Shown here in pieces: positions 21,739 to 34,227 of a stretch of DNA of 64,000 nucleotides. How positions within the stretch are numbered: the stretch's first letter is position 1; every line of letters starts with the position of its first letter. The stretch comes from Hemileia vastatrix. Its lineage: Eukaryota; Basidiomycota; Pucciniomycetes; Pucciniales; Zaghouaniaceae. The stretch is taken from assembly GCA_030280995.1 (NCBI GenBank), contig JASXTE010000016.1:22501501-22565500 (forward strand), in the 5' to 3' direction. A model generated the notes under the pieces. The model made no database searches and was not told where the DNA came from. It was given only the letters and a program-made list of their open reading frames with translations. A program made the position numbers and the translations under genes.

Positions 21739-21913
21739 TGTTAGGTACTTAATGCTATGTACTTAGTTACCATGTATATAAACCTGCTGCCACGGCATTG
21801 GACTTTTCCCCGGTTATTCCGGGACTGAGTCTGATGCTGTGTCTACAGGTAAGCACTATTTCAGTAATTCATAAAGTGGTTATTCCGGGACTGAGTCTGA
21901 TTCCGTGTCTACA
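21739..21913 (+). repeat. Solo LTR with 5-bp target duplication
   Basis: 175 bp, TGTTAGGTAC to GTGTCTACA, flanked by AAGCC on both sides (21734-21738 and 21914-21918). It contains a TATATAAAC box. Its 3' part GGTTATTCCGGGACTGAG is present twice, separated by 30 bp that start GTAAGC. It interrupts the left inverted end of the CACTA-like element, dating it as younger. Confidence 0.85.
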
Positions 21914-22291
21914 AAGCCAAGCTCATATGTTGCTATGTGGGCTCACATCATCTCATGGTAACTAAGATGATATCTTATTCTCAATTTATTGCCTGCATAA
22001 ATAAATAATTTGTCATCCAAATTCAATAGGACTAATTACGTCTTTGAGAGAAACAATGTGGCATTGACATAAAAGTGCAATGCTTTAGTGTGTTATTGAC
22101 TCTACTAAACTACATATCTAACATTCATTGAATTACAAATTGTTAGAATTTCACCCTACTAAGGTAAATTACACTTAAGAGAATAGAAGTGTTTTATTAA
22201 TCTTTAAGCTGTACTTTAATTCTTTAAATATTGCCAAAATATATTTTCTAGCTACCCAGTTACCTCCTGACAGTCAAAACTTGTTACTAGC

Positions 22292-25200
22292 ATGAATGAT
22301 ACTAACAACAAACCAATAGTTTCTTCATTTTTTGTCAGTGCCAAAAATGCAGTAAGTTCATCACACTAAATTGAGCTGGCCAGGAAGTCAAGGGATGCTA
22401 TGTACATCAAACCACTTGGAGGAAACACCAACAAGTAGAAAGCTCCTTTCTCAAATCTTTCCAAAATCTCAATCTTTTGCAATCCAAGAATATGGTTGAT
22501 TTTCCCAATGCTACAACATCAGACCAAGGCCATACAGTTTCAACTCCAGATGAAGATTTCAATATTAATAGTGCAAAATCAATCTCACCATGTATAGTAC
22601 CTTTAAATTCCAACTTATATTAACTGGCTGATTTTATCTTGCTTGTCTTAGGTCATATCCTTGGATTCATTGCCTGGCTAAATCTTGTTTGTGGTGTCAG
22701 TAGCAAGAAGATGAATCATATTATTCAGTGCATCTCCTACATTGTCAGAAAATGCTTCAATCTGCCACCTGAAGTCAACCTCATATCACAGATCCCAAAA
22801 GACATCTGTACAGTTACCACCAGACTAAGAATAAATCCCAAAATACAAAAATTAGTTTGCTGCCCAAAATGTTACTGCTTGTACCATCCTGATTTTTCCC
22901 CCAATAAGTGTGGCTAACAACCTACACAATGATCTTCTGTTTGCAATGAAAACCTCTTTCAAAAAAACACCCCACCTGACAAATTGCTGCTTAATACTGA
23001 AAATGAGAATCTTCAAAGTTTACAAAAACCTAAAAGGTGCTTTGTTCTTCAAAGTTTTAGTGACTGGCTCAGCTGGCTTCTTGGCTTATCAAATGTGGAG
23101 AACAAAATTGAAAAGTGGGCTAACCATTTGGCTGAAAAAACATATGGAAAAATACATGATTATCTTCAATCAAATGCGTGCAAAGAACTTTTGATTGATA
23201 TGCCTGCTAAAAACAAGAAAATTCCAGACCTCAACTTAGATTTTTCATTGTTTGTGGATTGGTACAACCCCTATTGAAACAAAATTTCAGGAAAAATATT
23301 ATCCATAGGTGTTGTTGCAATGTATTGTCTAAATCTACCACCATTAATGTGCCATAAGAGTCAATATACCTTTCTTGCAGCTATTATTCCAGCTCCTAAT
23401 CAACCTGATATGGCAACCATCAGTAATGTTCTCCATCCTTTAGTAGATATTTTACTTGAAATAGATAAAGGTATTAATATTAAAACTCACCTTTTCCCAA
23501 ATGGAAGAACTGTGACAGCTAAATTGGCAGCTTTAATTGGTAAAATTGTGGAAACACAAAAAGTTGGCGGATTCTCATCTCATTCCTTATCAAAGCCCTA
23601 ATCATGGTGTCATATAGATAAATCCGATATTAATAAAATAAGTGTCAGTGAAATTAAAGATAGTGAAGAAACTCTTTTTACTTCTCATCAGTGGAAAGAA
23701 GCATGTACTTTGGCTGAACAGTCAAGATTAACTCAGGCAACTGGAGTGAGATGGTCTGAACTTAGTCAACTCAGCTACTGGGATCCTGTTAATTCAATAA
23801 TTCTGGGTATAGTTCACAATTGGTATGAAGGTGTACTCAGTCATTACATTTGAGATTGCTGGAATTACAAACCTAAAAACAAAATGTATCATAAAAGCAC
23901 ATTAGATGGATCAGCTATTGAGTATGAATCAAGTGGGAGTAAAGCTAGTAGCTCAAGTGGAGTATAGAATGTAACTTACAATAGATCACAACAAGAAAAA
24001 CTTCTTGAAGTAATTGAAGAAGTTGTGGTAACTAATGGTATAGTTCTGTTGCCTAAAGGGGTTGGAACAGCTAAAAATGGGAATTTGAAACCTTGTGAAT
24101 GGATGACTCTATTTTCTGTTTATCTACCATTAGCCTGGCTTGATATAATACTAGATGGAATCAATTTTTCCACTCAGTTATGTTGTAGACAATCCTATAG
24201 AGCTAGCTATATGCCTTGACCAAGGGAGTTGGAGAAAAACCAGAGAGAAAATCCCCTGTCCCTTTAGAAAAATCAAGTGAGATTTACCTGCTACAGTAAA
24301 TTGGTTCCTGTTTGCTAAAGCCCCTTTTCCAACACACTTGACTTCCTGATCAGTCAAGAAAGTAGTTTACAGACAGACTACCAAACCAAAGAACTTAAAT
24401 GTAGACCAATGTCCACACCAGAGAAAGCAATGATACTTGATGTAGGTTGCAAATTCACACCAGAGACAGCAATAATACTTGATATAGCTTGCAAGACTAT
24501 ACCAGAGAAAACAGTTTCCAAAGTTAAGTTAAATGAAGAACTAGCCTTGCAACAAACACAGCCAATTGTGTCCAAAAAACAGTGAAAACTGAGTGAGGAA
24601 CAAGGATATCACCTCCAGATGGTTGTATGATAATTAAAGTTGCCACAAACTGTCTTCTTCACTATATACACACAGAACACTAACTAAGAGCCCATGCACA
24701 CCAACGAATTTGGCTTTCTTGACCACCAAATTGTATTAAACCTCTCTAGAAACACTTCCCTGCCCTCTAGCACTGAGGCGTGCGGTCTGCCCAATGTCAG
24801 AAGGCCTGACCACCCTGAAGTCAGAAAACCACTAAAAACCACCAAAAATACCCAAACTACTTAGAAAAATCTACTACAACTGCTAAAACCTTTAAAACAC
24901 GTAATTAAGCTATAACAACATTGTGACATGAAATGTAGAGAAAAATTAACTCATTCTAACGGTACTAAGCATTTAACCCTAATGCTTAAGGTTATCCCGT
25001 AAAACAAAAAAAAACAAAATTAAACAGCAATCTTTTTAAATTAAAAATGAGAAATTATCCCCTTGATACGTAGAATATGAAAAATTTTATAAAGACATAA
25101 AATATAGAGAAAAACCGGGGCTAACCAATGGTAGTATTCACATCCCCATAGTACCAATATTTGCTGATTAACTCCAGAAAAAAACCTAATTATTAAACAA

Positions 25201-26288
25201 TGCCATTTAAGGCACATCAAAACAACACGAAATAAACCAACAAAGGGCTTCCCCAAAGTTGGAAGACCACAACGTGAATATAGATTGAATATCCAAAGCT
25301 TCTGTGCAATTGTTGAATTCAAAAAAACAATTAATTCAAAAGAGGTAATTGCCAATATGCCCAAACAATTTGCAGATAGATATTCCAAATACATGAGGAC
25401 ATTAAAATTTCTATGGGAGGGACTATGCATCATCCTAATAATCACTATGCCTGGCACATTCCAGAAATATTTATCTGGAGGGGTCCTCTGATAAGTATTT
25501 CAGAATTCCATGGTGAGAAATTGATTGGCATACTTCAAAAAATAAAAACAAACAAAAAAAAAGGTTTGTAATTATTTTTTTTTAATCTGAAAAAAAAACT
25601 TATTTTCTGTTTTCAATTAATAGCTGAAATGTCAACAACAGTAATGAATTGATTTTGTAAACCTCAAAGACTGATGGGAAAGAATTTTCTGAATGATATG
25701 GATGATCAATCAGGAAACCATTAACCTATCGGGGAAAAAATAGCATTGAATGTTCAGTTCTACAATAATATACTCCATTCTTATGGACGTGAAGAACCTA
25801 AGCTTTTCCATTATTCTGCGTTCCTGCACCCTGAAGGATTAAAAATTCTAAATCAGTAGGGGATAGAGCTTAAAGGCCTTAAATTAGATAATGGCAGCTG
25901 TATTTCAAAGAGTAAACCAAATAACTATTGTGAAGTTTTCGTTAATGGAGAACAAGAATTTGAAAAGGTAGTTAAAGTGGTAAAGGTTCTTTTTGAAGAT
26001 GAAAGGATAGTAGTTTGCATCAATGTCATAGATAAAGTGCAAGAAAATAACAAAATTAATGAAATATTCAAATTGTTAGGAGTGTATCAAAGGGCTTTCA
26101 CAGGGGTTGGTGATATCAAGGTTGTAAGTAAAAGAATAATAACTGGCCCAGTGGCTTATAGAACACTGGGTCAGTATGTTCTGGGGGTTAAAAGATGTTC
26201 AATACTATTGAGCCCATTACAAAAATTTATATTGACTACTGCATATGTCATGGATAAAGACAATATAGAAATTGAAATAGATTTTTGA
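22292..26288 (+). pseudogene. Tnp2-type transposase, decayed and split by an LTR
   Basis: The possible first exon 22292-22351 (20 codons) ends at GTAAGT. The body runs from about 22640: the zinc-type CCPKCYCLYHPD, then SDWLSWLLG, FVDWYNPY (a catalytic-Asp motif of the family), CLNLPPLM and IIPAPNQPD, then GVRWSELSQLSYWDP and LPKGVGTAKNGNLKPCEW up to about 24183. A solo LTR (24184-25226) intervenes. The gene resumes near 25285 with FADRYSKYM, NNHYAWHIPEI and EKLIGILQ, and a C-terminal part to TGA 26288 containing DIKVVSKRI and LGVKRCSILL. The order matches Tnp2 (Transposase_21-like) proteins of basidiomycetes. Several stops and frameshifts are present (for example TAA near 23599, TGA near 23852). 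Non-functional. Confidence 0.8.
24184..25226 (-). repeat. Solo LTR of the G2 family inside the transposase gene
   Basis: Closely similar in order and orientation to the 5' LTR of G2 (35830-36877): TCTACA end at 24184-24189, AGTGAGATTTACCTG block, ACCGGGGCTA block, AAAACAACA start at the right. No internal sequence and no matching 5-bp duplication. The 50 bp just to its right (ATAAACCAACAAA to GGAAGACCACAA) resemble the 3' end of the Tc1-like element at 56096, so an older Tc1 remnant may also be present. Confidence 0.75.
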
Positions 26289-26499
26289 GTTTTTATTTCA
26301 TTAAATTTTACTTTTCATTTGAATATTTATTAGCTAATAAATTTGATAAATTGTAAGAGGTATAACATACAGAGGGAAATTGAAGTGGTGTAGCGGCTTA
26401 TAAGATGAAGACATATATAAATTACTAGATTCAAAAAAAACTAGGAGAGTGGATTTGTCAGTTGCCAAAACAATTGGTGCTTTTAAGATAAATTAGTGG

Positions 26500-27150
26500 A
26501 CACTCTACAGGTTTATGAAAATGGTGAGACTATTTTCCTTAAAAAATATACAGAACAGTGAGAGCTAGAAATTAGGATTTTCTGCACTTTCACACTCCTG
26601 GAGTTCTCTGGATCTGGAAAATGAGAATTACAAATTAGGGGTTTCTACATTTTGATGCTCATGGGGTTCTCTGGCTCCTGAAACATTTTATAATCTAATT
26701 ATATGTATTAAATTTTAAAACAATAAATATGTTTTTAATTGCATTTAGCATGTGGAGCTTCATGGATGAGCCATTTTTTTACCATTTTCCAATATCTTGA
26801 GCCAACACACTACAGGTTAATGAAAATTGCAAGACTATTTTCCTTAAAAAATATGCAGAAATTGCAAATAAACTTAAAATTGTTAATAATTATTTTCTAC
26901 CTAGAGTGAGAACTACAAATTAGGATTTTCTACAATTTCATGCTCATGGGGCTCTCTGGCTCCTGAAAATGAGAATTACAAATTAGGATTTTCTACATTT
27001 TCACCCTCATGGTGTTCTCTGGCTCCTGAAACATTTTCTAGCCTAATTATATTAAATTTTAAAACAATAAATATGTTTTTAGTTGCTTTTAGCCTGTTTA
27101 TCTTCACAGAAAAGCCATTCTTTTACTATTTTCCAATATCTTGAGCCCTT
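26500..27150. repeat. Nested tandem duplication in the CACTA-like element
   Basis: A block of about 340 bp occurs twice (26510-26820 and 26821-27150), each ending TTTTCCAATATCTTGAGCC. Each copy holds a doubled 64-bp subunit (CAAATTAGGATTTTCTACA to TCTCTGGCTCCTGAAA). It lies between the two convergent genes. 27151-27997 shows no further feature. Confidence 0.7.
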
Positions 27151-27997
27151 TTTTAACCGTCAATCTAAAATAATCTGTTTATTAGTATCTTCAAACCAGA
27201 TTCCCTGAAAAATTTAGATTGTAATTATTATTTTGGTTATTCATTTGAAAATCACAAAATTATTGCATGGTTTATGTTTTTTAACTTCAAATGGTGAGCA
27301 TATAATTTCCTTAAATTAGATGCAAATATTGCAGATCAACTCAAAACATTCAATTGTGTTATTATTATCATACTAGAAAACTCATATTTCTTTGCAATTA
27401 ATACAAACTTTACTCCTTTTTTGAAATCTCTATTTACCTGATCTTCCATCTAATTTTTTAAGCTAAATCCGATAGGTTATTGGGCTCTTTTTTTATAATA
27501 ACCTCCTACTTTTTCTTTGTAATTCATTCAGAACACTGTAAATTAGCCCCTGTTTCATGTTTTTTTCATATTTCTACATACATTTTTGTCATTGATTGTC
27601 TTTTTCTCCTGCTATATATAAGCTTCACACTTCCACCTCAATTTATCTCCCATTGATAAGCTATCTGATATTAAATATATAATCCTTGAAAAAAATATCA
27701 ATTTGGCAAGAAATTCAAAATTATTTTTGCAGAAATTATTGCACATTATGATATTTGGAGGAAACATAATATCAGCAGTATATACTTCCTATTCATAGCT
27801 CTATATATATTACCCACATTATGATTTTCCTTCTTGACCTTCTCAATGTATATTCACAACTCACTTCACCCTTTTATTCTTTATAAATGAAATTATACTT
27901 TTTGAACACCACGTTACTCTAAAACAAATTTATCATCACTTAAAATATCAATATACCAAATACCATTATATTTATCAATTTATCAATTAGACAAAAA

Positions 27998-29930
27998 TCA
28001 ACCATGTAAACCCATTTCAAAATCATTTTCATCCTTGGGCTCTTTCTTTATTTCTCCGGAATCCATCATTTCAGTATCTTGTATTTAATTTAGGGTAAAG
28101 TCATACAATTGATTTTCTTCATTTTCTGAATCATCTTCATCACTTTCCAACTCTTCACTCAAATCCTCCTCCTCACTATATAAACTATTATCCTCACTCA
28201 TTTCTGAGCTACTATGAAGACTGACACTTCCACCATAATTTCTTTAATTTTCATTATAGTCATCAATTTCTTCCTCAAAGTCATCTTCATTTACTTCTTC
28301 ATGACAAAAATTGTAATCTTTTATAGCAGTATCCCAATATTTTTCAGTGAACTTCTTATTGTTTAGATTTTCATCAGGATGTTGTTTTCCTTGAATAGAT
28401 TTGAGTGGATCAGGCAAAAATGCTACCTTATCAATGTTGGCTAAATTTTTCTTCTGAGAAGGAAGTATATTGTTATACAATTCAGGGTCATAAAAGTTGA
28501 TTGACAATCCTTTTTGGGCTTTTGGAAATGCACTTTCTTTAGGATCTTTTACTTGAGTGCATGTATGGTGTTGTTGATGTTTTCCTTCAATCTTTTCAAT
28601 CTTCTTCATTTCAGAATCCAAATGGTGAAAGAAAATATTGGCAGCTTCAAAATGGTAAGGCAAGTATTTGAATAAATGGGTGTTTTTTTTAGGATTATAA
28701 TTGTCATCACTATGAGCTTGAAGGCAGTCTATTATTTCTCTATAACAAAGAGGAAATTTATTCTTAATTGAAAACTTGAATCATGAATCACAAAGCTTTA
28801 TGATAACATAAAAGTAAGTATTAATTTTTTAGATTTTAAGGAGAATACTTACCCTTTTCCAAGCCTTTAGTATAAATTTTTTTCCTCATCTTGATTTTGC
28901 TTGCCTTTATTTTTAGATTTCGTTGCATAGTGCCTAGAAATCTTGAAGTGAACATAAAAATCATAAGCCTTTTGAAGAAGGCCATAGTTTTCCATGTGGG
29001 CTTTATTGATATTCATATATCTGTAAGTGTTTCTGATTAATTCTTGACAAAAGGTCATGAGCGCACTAATTCTGAAAGCCTTGTTATTGATTAAATCCAG
29101 CTGTTCATCAAAGTCAGGAGCCCAATGACAAATGCCAATTTTTTCCAGAGAAGAATTGCATATACCAGAAAAAAACTTGGATACATAAAACATACAATTG
29201 CCAATTTTCTTATTTCCAGCCATCAAGTCTCTCAGGACTTCAATTTCTTCTTTCAAAATCAGCTCAGCACATTTGTTGCTTGCAAGGGTATTTTTAATTT
29301 GATTGGTGGATGAAAATTGGTGGAAGAATTCCCTTTGCTCATTTGGGTTTGATGACAGTGGAGCAGCACAAGTTTCAAAATGGTCCCACAAAGGTCTAAT
29401 ATGGAAAAAAAGGGCATCCTTAAGAATAATGAAGGTAAGTATATGAGTTAAGGAATCAAATAGCTTATAATGGAAAAACTTACTTTTGTTTTTTCTATCT
29501 CATCAAGCTGTTTATGCATAATCATCTGGATTGAGTTTTTTTTTGAAGACAAGGCAGGAGAGTTTGATTTTATTGATTTGGTATTTTTCCACGGAGTCTT
29601 TGTTGAGTGATTTGGTCTTTGAAATTTTTCTGGCCTCAGTGGGTTACTTGGAACTGGAGTGGAGGTAGAAGCTGCAGCTTGTTTTCTTGTACCTTTGCTA
29701 CTTTCTTGATTTTTAGAAGCTGATTAGGATGCAAATTCCTTTTTCTTTCCTTTGGAATTTTCCTTTGCTGATGTAGATTGTTGAAGCTCTAAATTTTTGA
29801 AATTTTCCATCAGGTGCACGATAACTTGGTCACATTGAGTTAAACTTGCTTGGAGAAAAAGAAATTGTGATTGAACATCATTGGCTTGTAGGTTATTATA
29901 CACATTTCTCAAGTCTAAAGGTTCTCCCAT
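27998..29930 (-). pseudogene. Accessory (second) gene of the CACTA-like element, three exons
   Basis: Exon 1 (29930-29484) starts MGEPLDLRNVYNNLQ and ends in a Ser/Thr/Pro/Lys-rich tail. Intron 1 (29483-29419, 65 nt) is GTAAGT to CTTAAG. Exon 2 (29418-28853) contains LWDHFETCAAPLS, KIGICHWAPDFDEQLDL and a helical AYDFYVHFKISRHY stretch. Intron 2 (28852-28740, 113 nt) is GTAAGT to TTATAG. Exon 3 (28739-27998) carries YLPYHFEAANIFFHHLD and ends in a very acidic tail. Both splices keep phase. In-frame TAA codons at 29724, 28867, 28244 and 28085 show decay. No catalytic motif was recognised. Position and convergent orientation suggest a second transposon protein partnering the Tnp2-type transposase, which is inference. 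Confidence 0.7.
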
Positions 29931-30421
29931 CTTAAGTGAAAAGCTTGGGTAGTTTTGCATATATCTTTTTTAGATTTTTTGATGAAGTATTGGGAAAAGA
30001 AGGATTGTGTACTTTGGATCAGGTAAATATAGATATATATATATATATTCACTTTTGTGCTACTTATCTTAGTGGGGTGAAATTCCAACAATTTTTCTTT
30101 CAATGAATGTTAGATATTTAGTTTAGTTGAGTCAATAACATGCTAAAGCAGTGCGGGTTTATGTAAATGTCACATTGTTTCTCTCAAAGAAGTAATTAGT
30201 CCTATTGAAGTTGGGTGACAAATTATTTATTTATGCAGGCAATAAATTGAGAATAAGATATCATCTTAGTTACCATGAGATGATGTGAGCCCAGATAGCA
30301 ACAAATGAGCTTGGCTTTAGCCAATGTGGTTGTCACCCTTATTTTAGCAAATGTGGCACCCTTCCCCCACGTCAGCTCCTCTTTGGTGCAATGTGAGGTC
30401 AGTTTTGTCAGCTATTTGCAC

Positions 30422-30582
30422 TTTATGATATATACCCATCACCACACACTGACATCCTTCCTTCTAAGCATTATCAGAGATGGGAATAGTCAGTTTATGA
30501 GTATATCTGCACTCATATGAGCAGTGGGAACCCATTCCAAAGTTGCTTTTTTTAAGAAGAGCTGTTCATTCACAATATAAAC
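30422..30582. other. Short unassigned stretch
   Basis: Between the CACTA-like right end and the T1 element. Nothing recognised. Confidence 0.4.
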
Positions 30583-31087
30583 CACAGGAAATCTAGGGGT
30601 GAACTGCTAGAAATCCCCTCTCCTGAACATTAGAGTTTCCCTTAATTATGCCAGGTTTATGAATACTTTATAAACATAAGTAAATAAGAGTTATATTTAC
30701 ATTTATTCTCAGATTGGTCAAAAAATGAACCTCAGTTGATCTCAAGTCACCACAAAATATGGGGGCAGACTTGCTAGCAAGTCTGCAACCTTGGACCCAA
30801 ACTCACCACAGATTGAACACAAATTGAGCTATTGATAAAGGAGCCATACAATCAGGGATGAAAACCACTTAGCAGAACAGTTTTAGGTGGGTGTTCAAGT
30901 AGAGTTCAGGTTGAGGACTTGCAAGCAAGCCAACCCCCTATATTGAAAAGTGAGTTATGGATAAGTTGATAAACTATAACCATGATTTTATCTTTTGTTG
31001 AGCACACGTTGAGCACATATTGATCCATCATAAGCTTTTGAATATACAATATGATTATCAATTTAGAGGATGAAAATTATTCCTTAA
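30583..31087 (+). mobile_element. T1 element carrying a nested family-A derivative
   Basis: Starts near ACCACAGGAAATCTAGGGG and ends at ATGAAAATTATTCCTTAAAAT, next to truncated G2. Both halves match, in reverse, the T1 copy at 13826-16549. A 205-bp insertion at 30748-30952 interrupts it. Confidence 0.65.
30748..30952. mobile_element. Family-A derivative, 205 bp
   Basis: Starts CACCACAAAATATGGGGG and ends TATTGAAAAGTG, with target duplication AGT (30745-30747 and 30953-30955). It has the subterminal CTTGCTAGCAAG. Removing it restores the T1 sequence CTCAAGTTATG. A MITE-sized internal deletion derivative of the family seen at 14033 and 54307. Confidence 0.85.
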
Positions 31088-32678
31088 AATAAGTACCTAT
31101 ATTCCACCTCATTAAAAACCACAAACTCATACCTTACTGGCCTGACCTTCCCAGCCTTATCTTCCTGAGACAAAACAGCACCAGCAGTAATATGTCTTGA
31201 GTCCACCTCCAGATAAATTTTTCCAGCCTCTCTACCATAATCCAATTTGTGAAGAATAATATCTTCACCAACCACCTTATTCAACTTCTGAAAATCCTCT
31301 TCACACTCTTCAGTCCATTCCCACTTTGCATCTTTCCTGGTCAAACTCCTTAAAGGTGAAGCCAACAAAGAAAAATCTTTAATGAAAATCCTGACATACA
31401 CACAAACTGCCAAAAATCCTCTGACTTCAGTAGTATTTTTAGGCCTTGGCCATGACAGAATTTTATTAATCTTCTTCTTTTCCATAATCCTCCCTTATAC
31501 ACATACCACATGCCCAAGAATTTCCAGAGCCGGAACACAACAACAAAACTTTGACACAGAAATGGTCAAGCCAGCCTCTTCAATTCTAAAAAATACTCTC
31601 TCTAGAGTAATTGCATATTCCAAAACAAATCTCCTTATACCTGGGGTTTCTTTCAGCACTTCATTTCCATAATCAGTGGAGGGTCCTTTAATTCCACCTT
31701 CATCAATAAAAATACCAGCATGAGTAGGCACCTCATCCTGTAAAATCCAAGCCATTTGTGCTTGATAAACTGATACTGAATTAGTTGCTCCTTGAGGCAA
31801 CCTAGTGAGCTGAAATCTCGCCAGAGGAGTCTCAAATGTTGTAAGTGGCCTTGAATCAGTGTGAGGTTCCCTTTCATCGTATCCACCCATAATATCACCC
31901 AAACCATAACACACCCTTCCAGCAAAGGCTTCCACAAATTCTTCTGCACTTCGCCGCATCCCTTCATCCCTGATAGTAACTCTATTCAGGGCCCTAAGAT
32001 CAGATTTCCATTCTGCTTTTTAACACAGAAAAACAGAATTGAGTAACTAGAAGTTGATTGTTTATATAATCCAGTCCTGACTCTTTCCCTAACAATCTCC
32101 ACAAAATCATCACGGATTGCAACAGGAATTGGAATAGGTTTGATTTTCAAAGTTTCATGACAAACCACAGGAATTAAGTAAGGTTCCCCATAAGAGTGCT
32201 TCAACACACCCCTTTCCTCTTCAAAAAATGCCACCGCCTTCTCCCTTAGCAAAATAACTTGCAAAAACAACTTCTTTTCCTCCTCAGATAACCAGCCATC
32301 AGGACCAAAATCAACAACCTTTAACCTTTCCATTGTCACTCTAGCAGTTTCCTCATAATCAGGAGGATTCTTCACCAGAGGTGTACAGTATGGATCTCTT
32401 GACAAAGGAGGATTCAAACCTACAGGCATAGGCTCATTGACAGGCCTAATCTTCTGTGCCACCTTGTTATACTTTGTGGCTCTACCATCAACTTGAGGGA
32501 TCTTCAGGACGTCTTCTCCACCAGACCTGGAACAAAAACCAAGGGTTTCCCCCTTGCTCACATGTGTGGCCAAGGTAATGTTTTTGAAAGGTGTAGAAGA
32601 AACCCTAGCGGTGCACAATTGGGAGGACTTACTTTTACTCCCCAATCTCACCACTCCAAAGATTTTCTGCAATCCCAC
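31087..32678 (-). pseudogene. pol: G2 reverse transcriptase and partial RNase H
   Basis: Read from high to low coordinates: a linker with GLYKQSTSSYSILFF and VKKQNGN (about 32000-32060), then FAGRVCYGLGDIMGGYDER (about 31870-31930), FQLTRLPQGATNS, HAGIFIDEGG, and the downstream ILSWPRPKNTTEVRGFL connection. The catalytic pair is Asp-Glu instead of Asp-Asp (GAA at 31701-31699), which would abolish polymerase activity. RNase H begins with IYLEVDSRHITAGAVLS and ends at the truncation. Frames change near 31960-31986 and 31485-31495. Confidence 0.85.
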
Positions 32679-33115
32679 ATCTTCATCTTCACTTCCATCT
32701 ACCGATTCTTAAAATCTTGATTCATCTTCAGAATCACATCTTCTACAACTGTGCAGTTTATCCTCATGCAGGAGGCCCAAAACAAGATCTTGCTGATCTT
32801 CATTCTTCAAAAATTTGTGCAGTTTAACCTCTTACTGGAGGCCCAAAACTAGATCTTGCTGATCTTCACAAAAATAATTTCTGTCTTCTTTCTTCATTAT
32901 CTTCAATTTTTATTTTTATTTTCTTGAATTATCTTAAAATTTTTATTTTATTTTCTTGGGGTTTCTTCTTTCCTACAAAAATAACCAGGGGGTTCCCCAA
33001 TGCTCACAGACGTGGCCAAGGTAATGTTTTTGAAAGTAGTAGAAGAAATCCTAGCGGTGCACAATTGGGAGGACTTACTTTTAGACCCCAGTCTCACCAC
33101 TTCAAAGCTTTAACG
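32530..33115 (-). repeat. Tandem duplication inside G2
   Basis: A block of about 130 bp (AGGTAATGTTTTTGAAAG to CAATTGGGAGGACTTACTTT) occurs at about 32570-32660 and again at 33015-33105. The intervening sequence also has doubled GGAGGCCCAAAAC units (32768-32860). It disrupts the region between protease and RT. Confidence 0.65.
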
Positions 33116-33360
33116 CTTATCTTTCAATGAAGATATATAACCCATCTTCCTTTTTGAACTTGAATTAAAATTAATTGAAAATCTTGAAAAAGAACAGAGA
33201 TTTGATAAAAAACTTGAAGATTACTTGCAGATAAGAGAAACATTAAAAAGAGAAAGTTGAAAATACACTTGGTATATCTCCAATGGAGCTGACCTACTAC
33301 AACCTGGGATTTCCTCATCTTGGGAAGAGGTTGTAGCACTTGGGTGATCAGCCGTCATCA

Positions 33361-34200
33361 TTATAAAAAAGACAGACTCTCTCTAGAGCCTGAGCCACAC
33401 TCCAAAAATCCAGAGGAGGTACCTACTTCTTTTCTCCTCCTGCAAAAATCCATGCATTGACACATGGATGACAAACCAGGCCTGGTTTCCCAACCATCAT
33501 TTCCAGGAGATGAAAACCTCATGTGAAGCCTTCTCTTGTCTTCACCAGTCAATTCCAAACTAATTCCAATGACAAATTGATAACCAATTCTTGCCTGGAA
33601 ATCCATCAAGAATGGCCCACCCAAAACTGCTTTTACATTACCGTTAGAAATGTAAAAATGAGCCTTTCTGAAAGCTCCACCAACATCCAACTTAAAAAAT
33701 TCATAGGTTCCCATCAACTCTGTTACATGACCACCTATACCTCTCAAATTTCCACCAATACCAGTTTTGATGGGGAGGCCCAAATGAGTAGCCTCAAACA
33801 AAGAAATCAGGTTAATCTGAGAACCTGAATCCACCAATTCTCTAGCCTCCCTGCCATTCAGGGTGATGTTGACATATCCCAGAGTAGCAGAAAAATGAGT
33901 TTCCAACCCTCCTCCAAACTTCTCAGCAGAATCACATATGTATTCTACTTCCCTAGATGACACTCTTCTTCTGGTCAACAACTTCTTTTGTCTATCAGAC
34001 AATCCAGGACTGATAGCATATAACTCCCCATAAGTAAGGGAAACCTGACCCTGGTTCATCCTATCCAGAATAGAGTCTATAAAATTAGATTTTCCAGAAA
34101 CTACTGGCCTCTCAAAGTGAGCCCTTGGCTTCACTACCTTGGTCCTAGAATTTTCCTGAGGACCAGAACCACCAACATATTTTCCATCTACAGGAATCAA
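33361..34200 (-). pseudogene. pol: G2 protease region
   Basis: A 279-codon open stretch. The aspartic protease motif ELVDSGSQINLIS is followed about 60 residues later by VLGGPFLMDF, the usual second signature. An upstream helical segment (GELYAISPGLSDRQKKLL) is characteristic of this Gypsy lineage. The frame connects upstream to 34228-34506 through an in-frame stop. Confidence 0.85.
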
Positions 34201-34227
34201 ACCAGATCCCTCACCAGAACCTCTAAC

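Larger units (their letters stand above)
21657..30421. mobile_element. EnSpm/CACTA-like element with two convergent genes
   Basis: Bounded by long inverted ends. 21657-21738 plus 21914-22160 is the reverse complement of about 30070-30421, mismatched but continuous once the solo LTR at 21739-21913 is removed. It carries a Tnp2-type transposase (plus strand) and an accessory gene (minus strand), convergent. The superfamily is assigned from the transposase. The exact outer bases and the target duplication could not be fixed. It is decayed and itself carries two LTR insertions. Confidence 0.75.
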
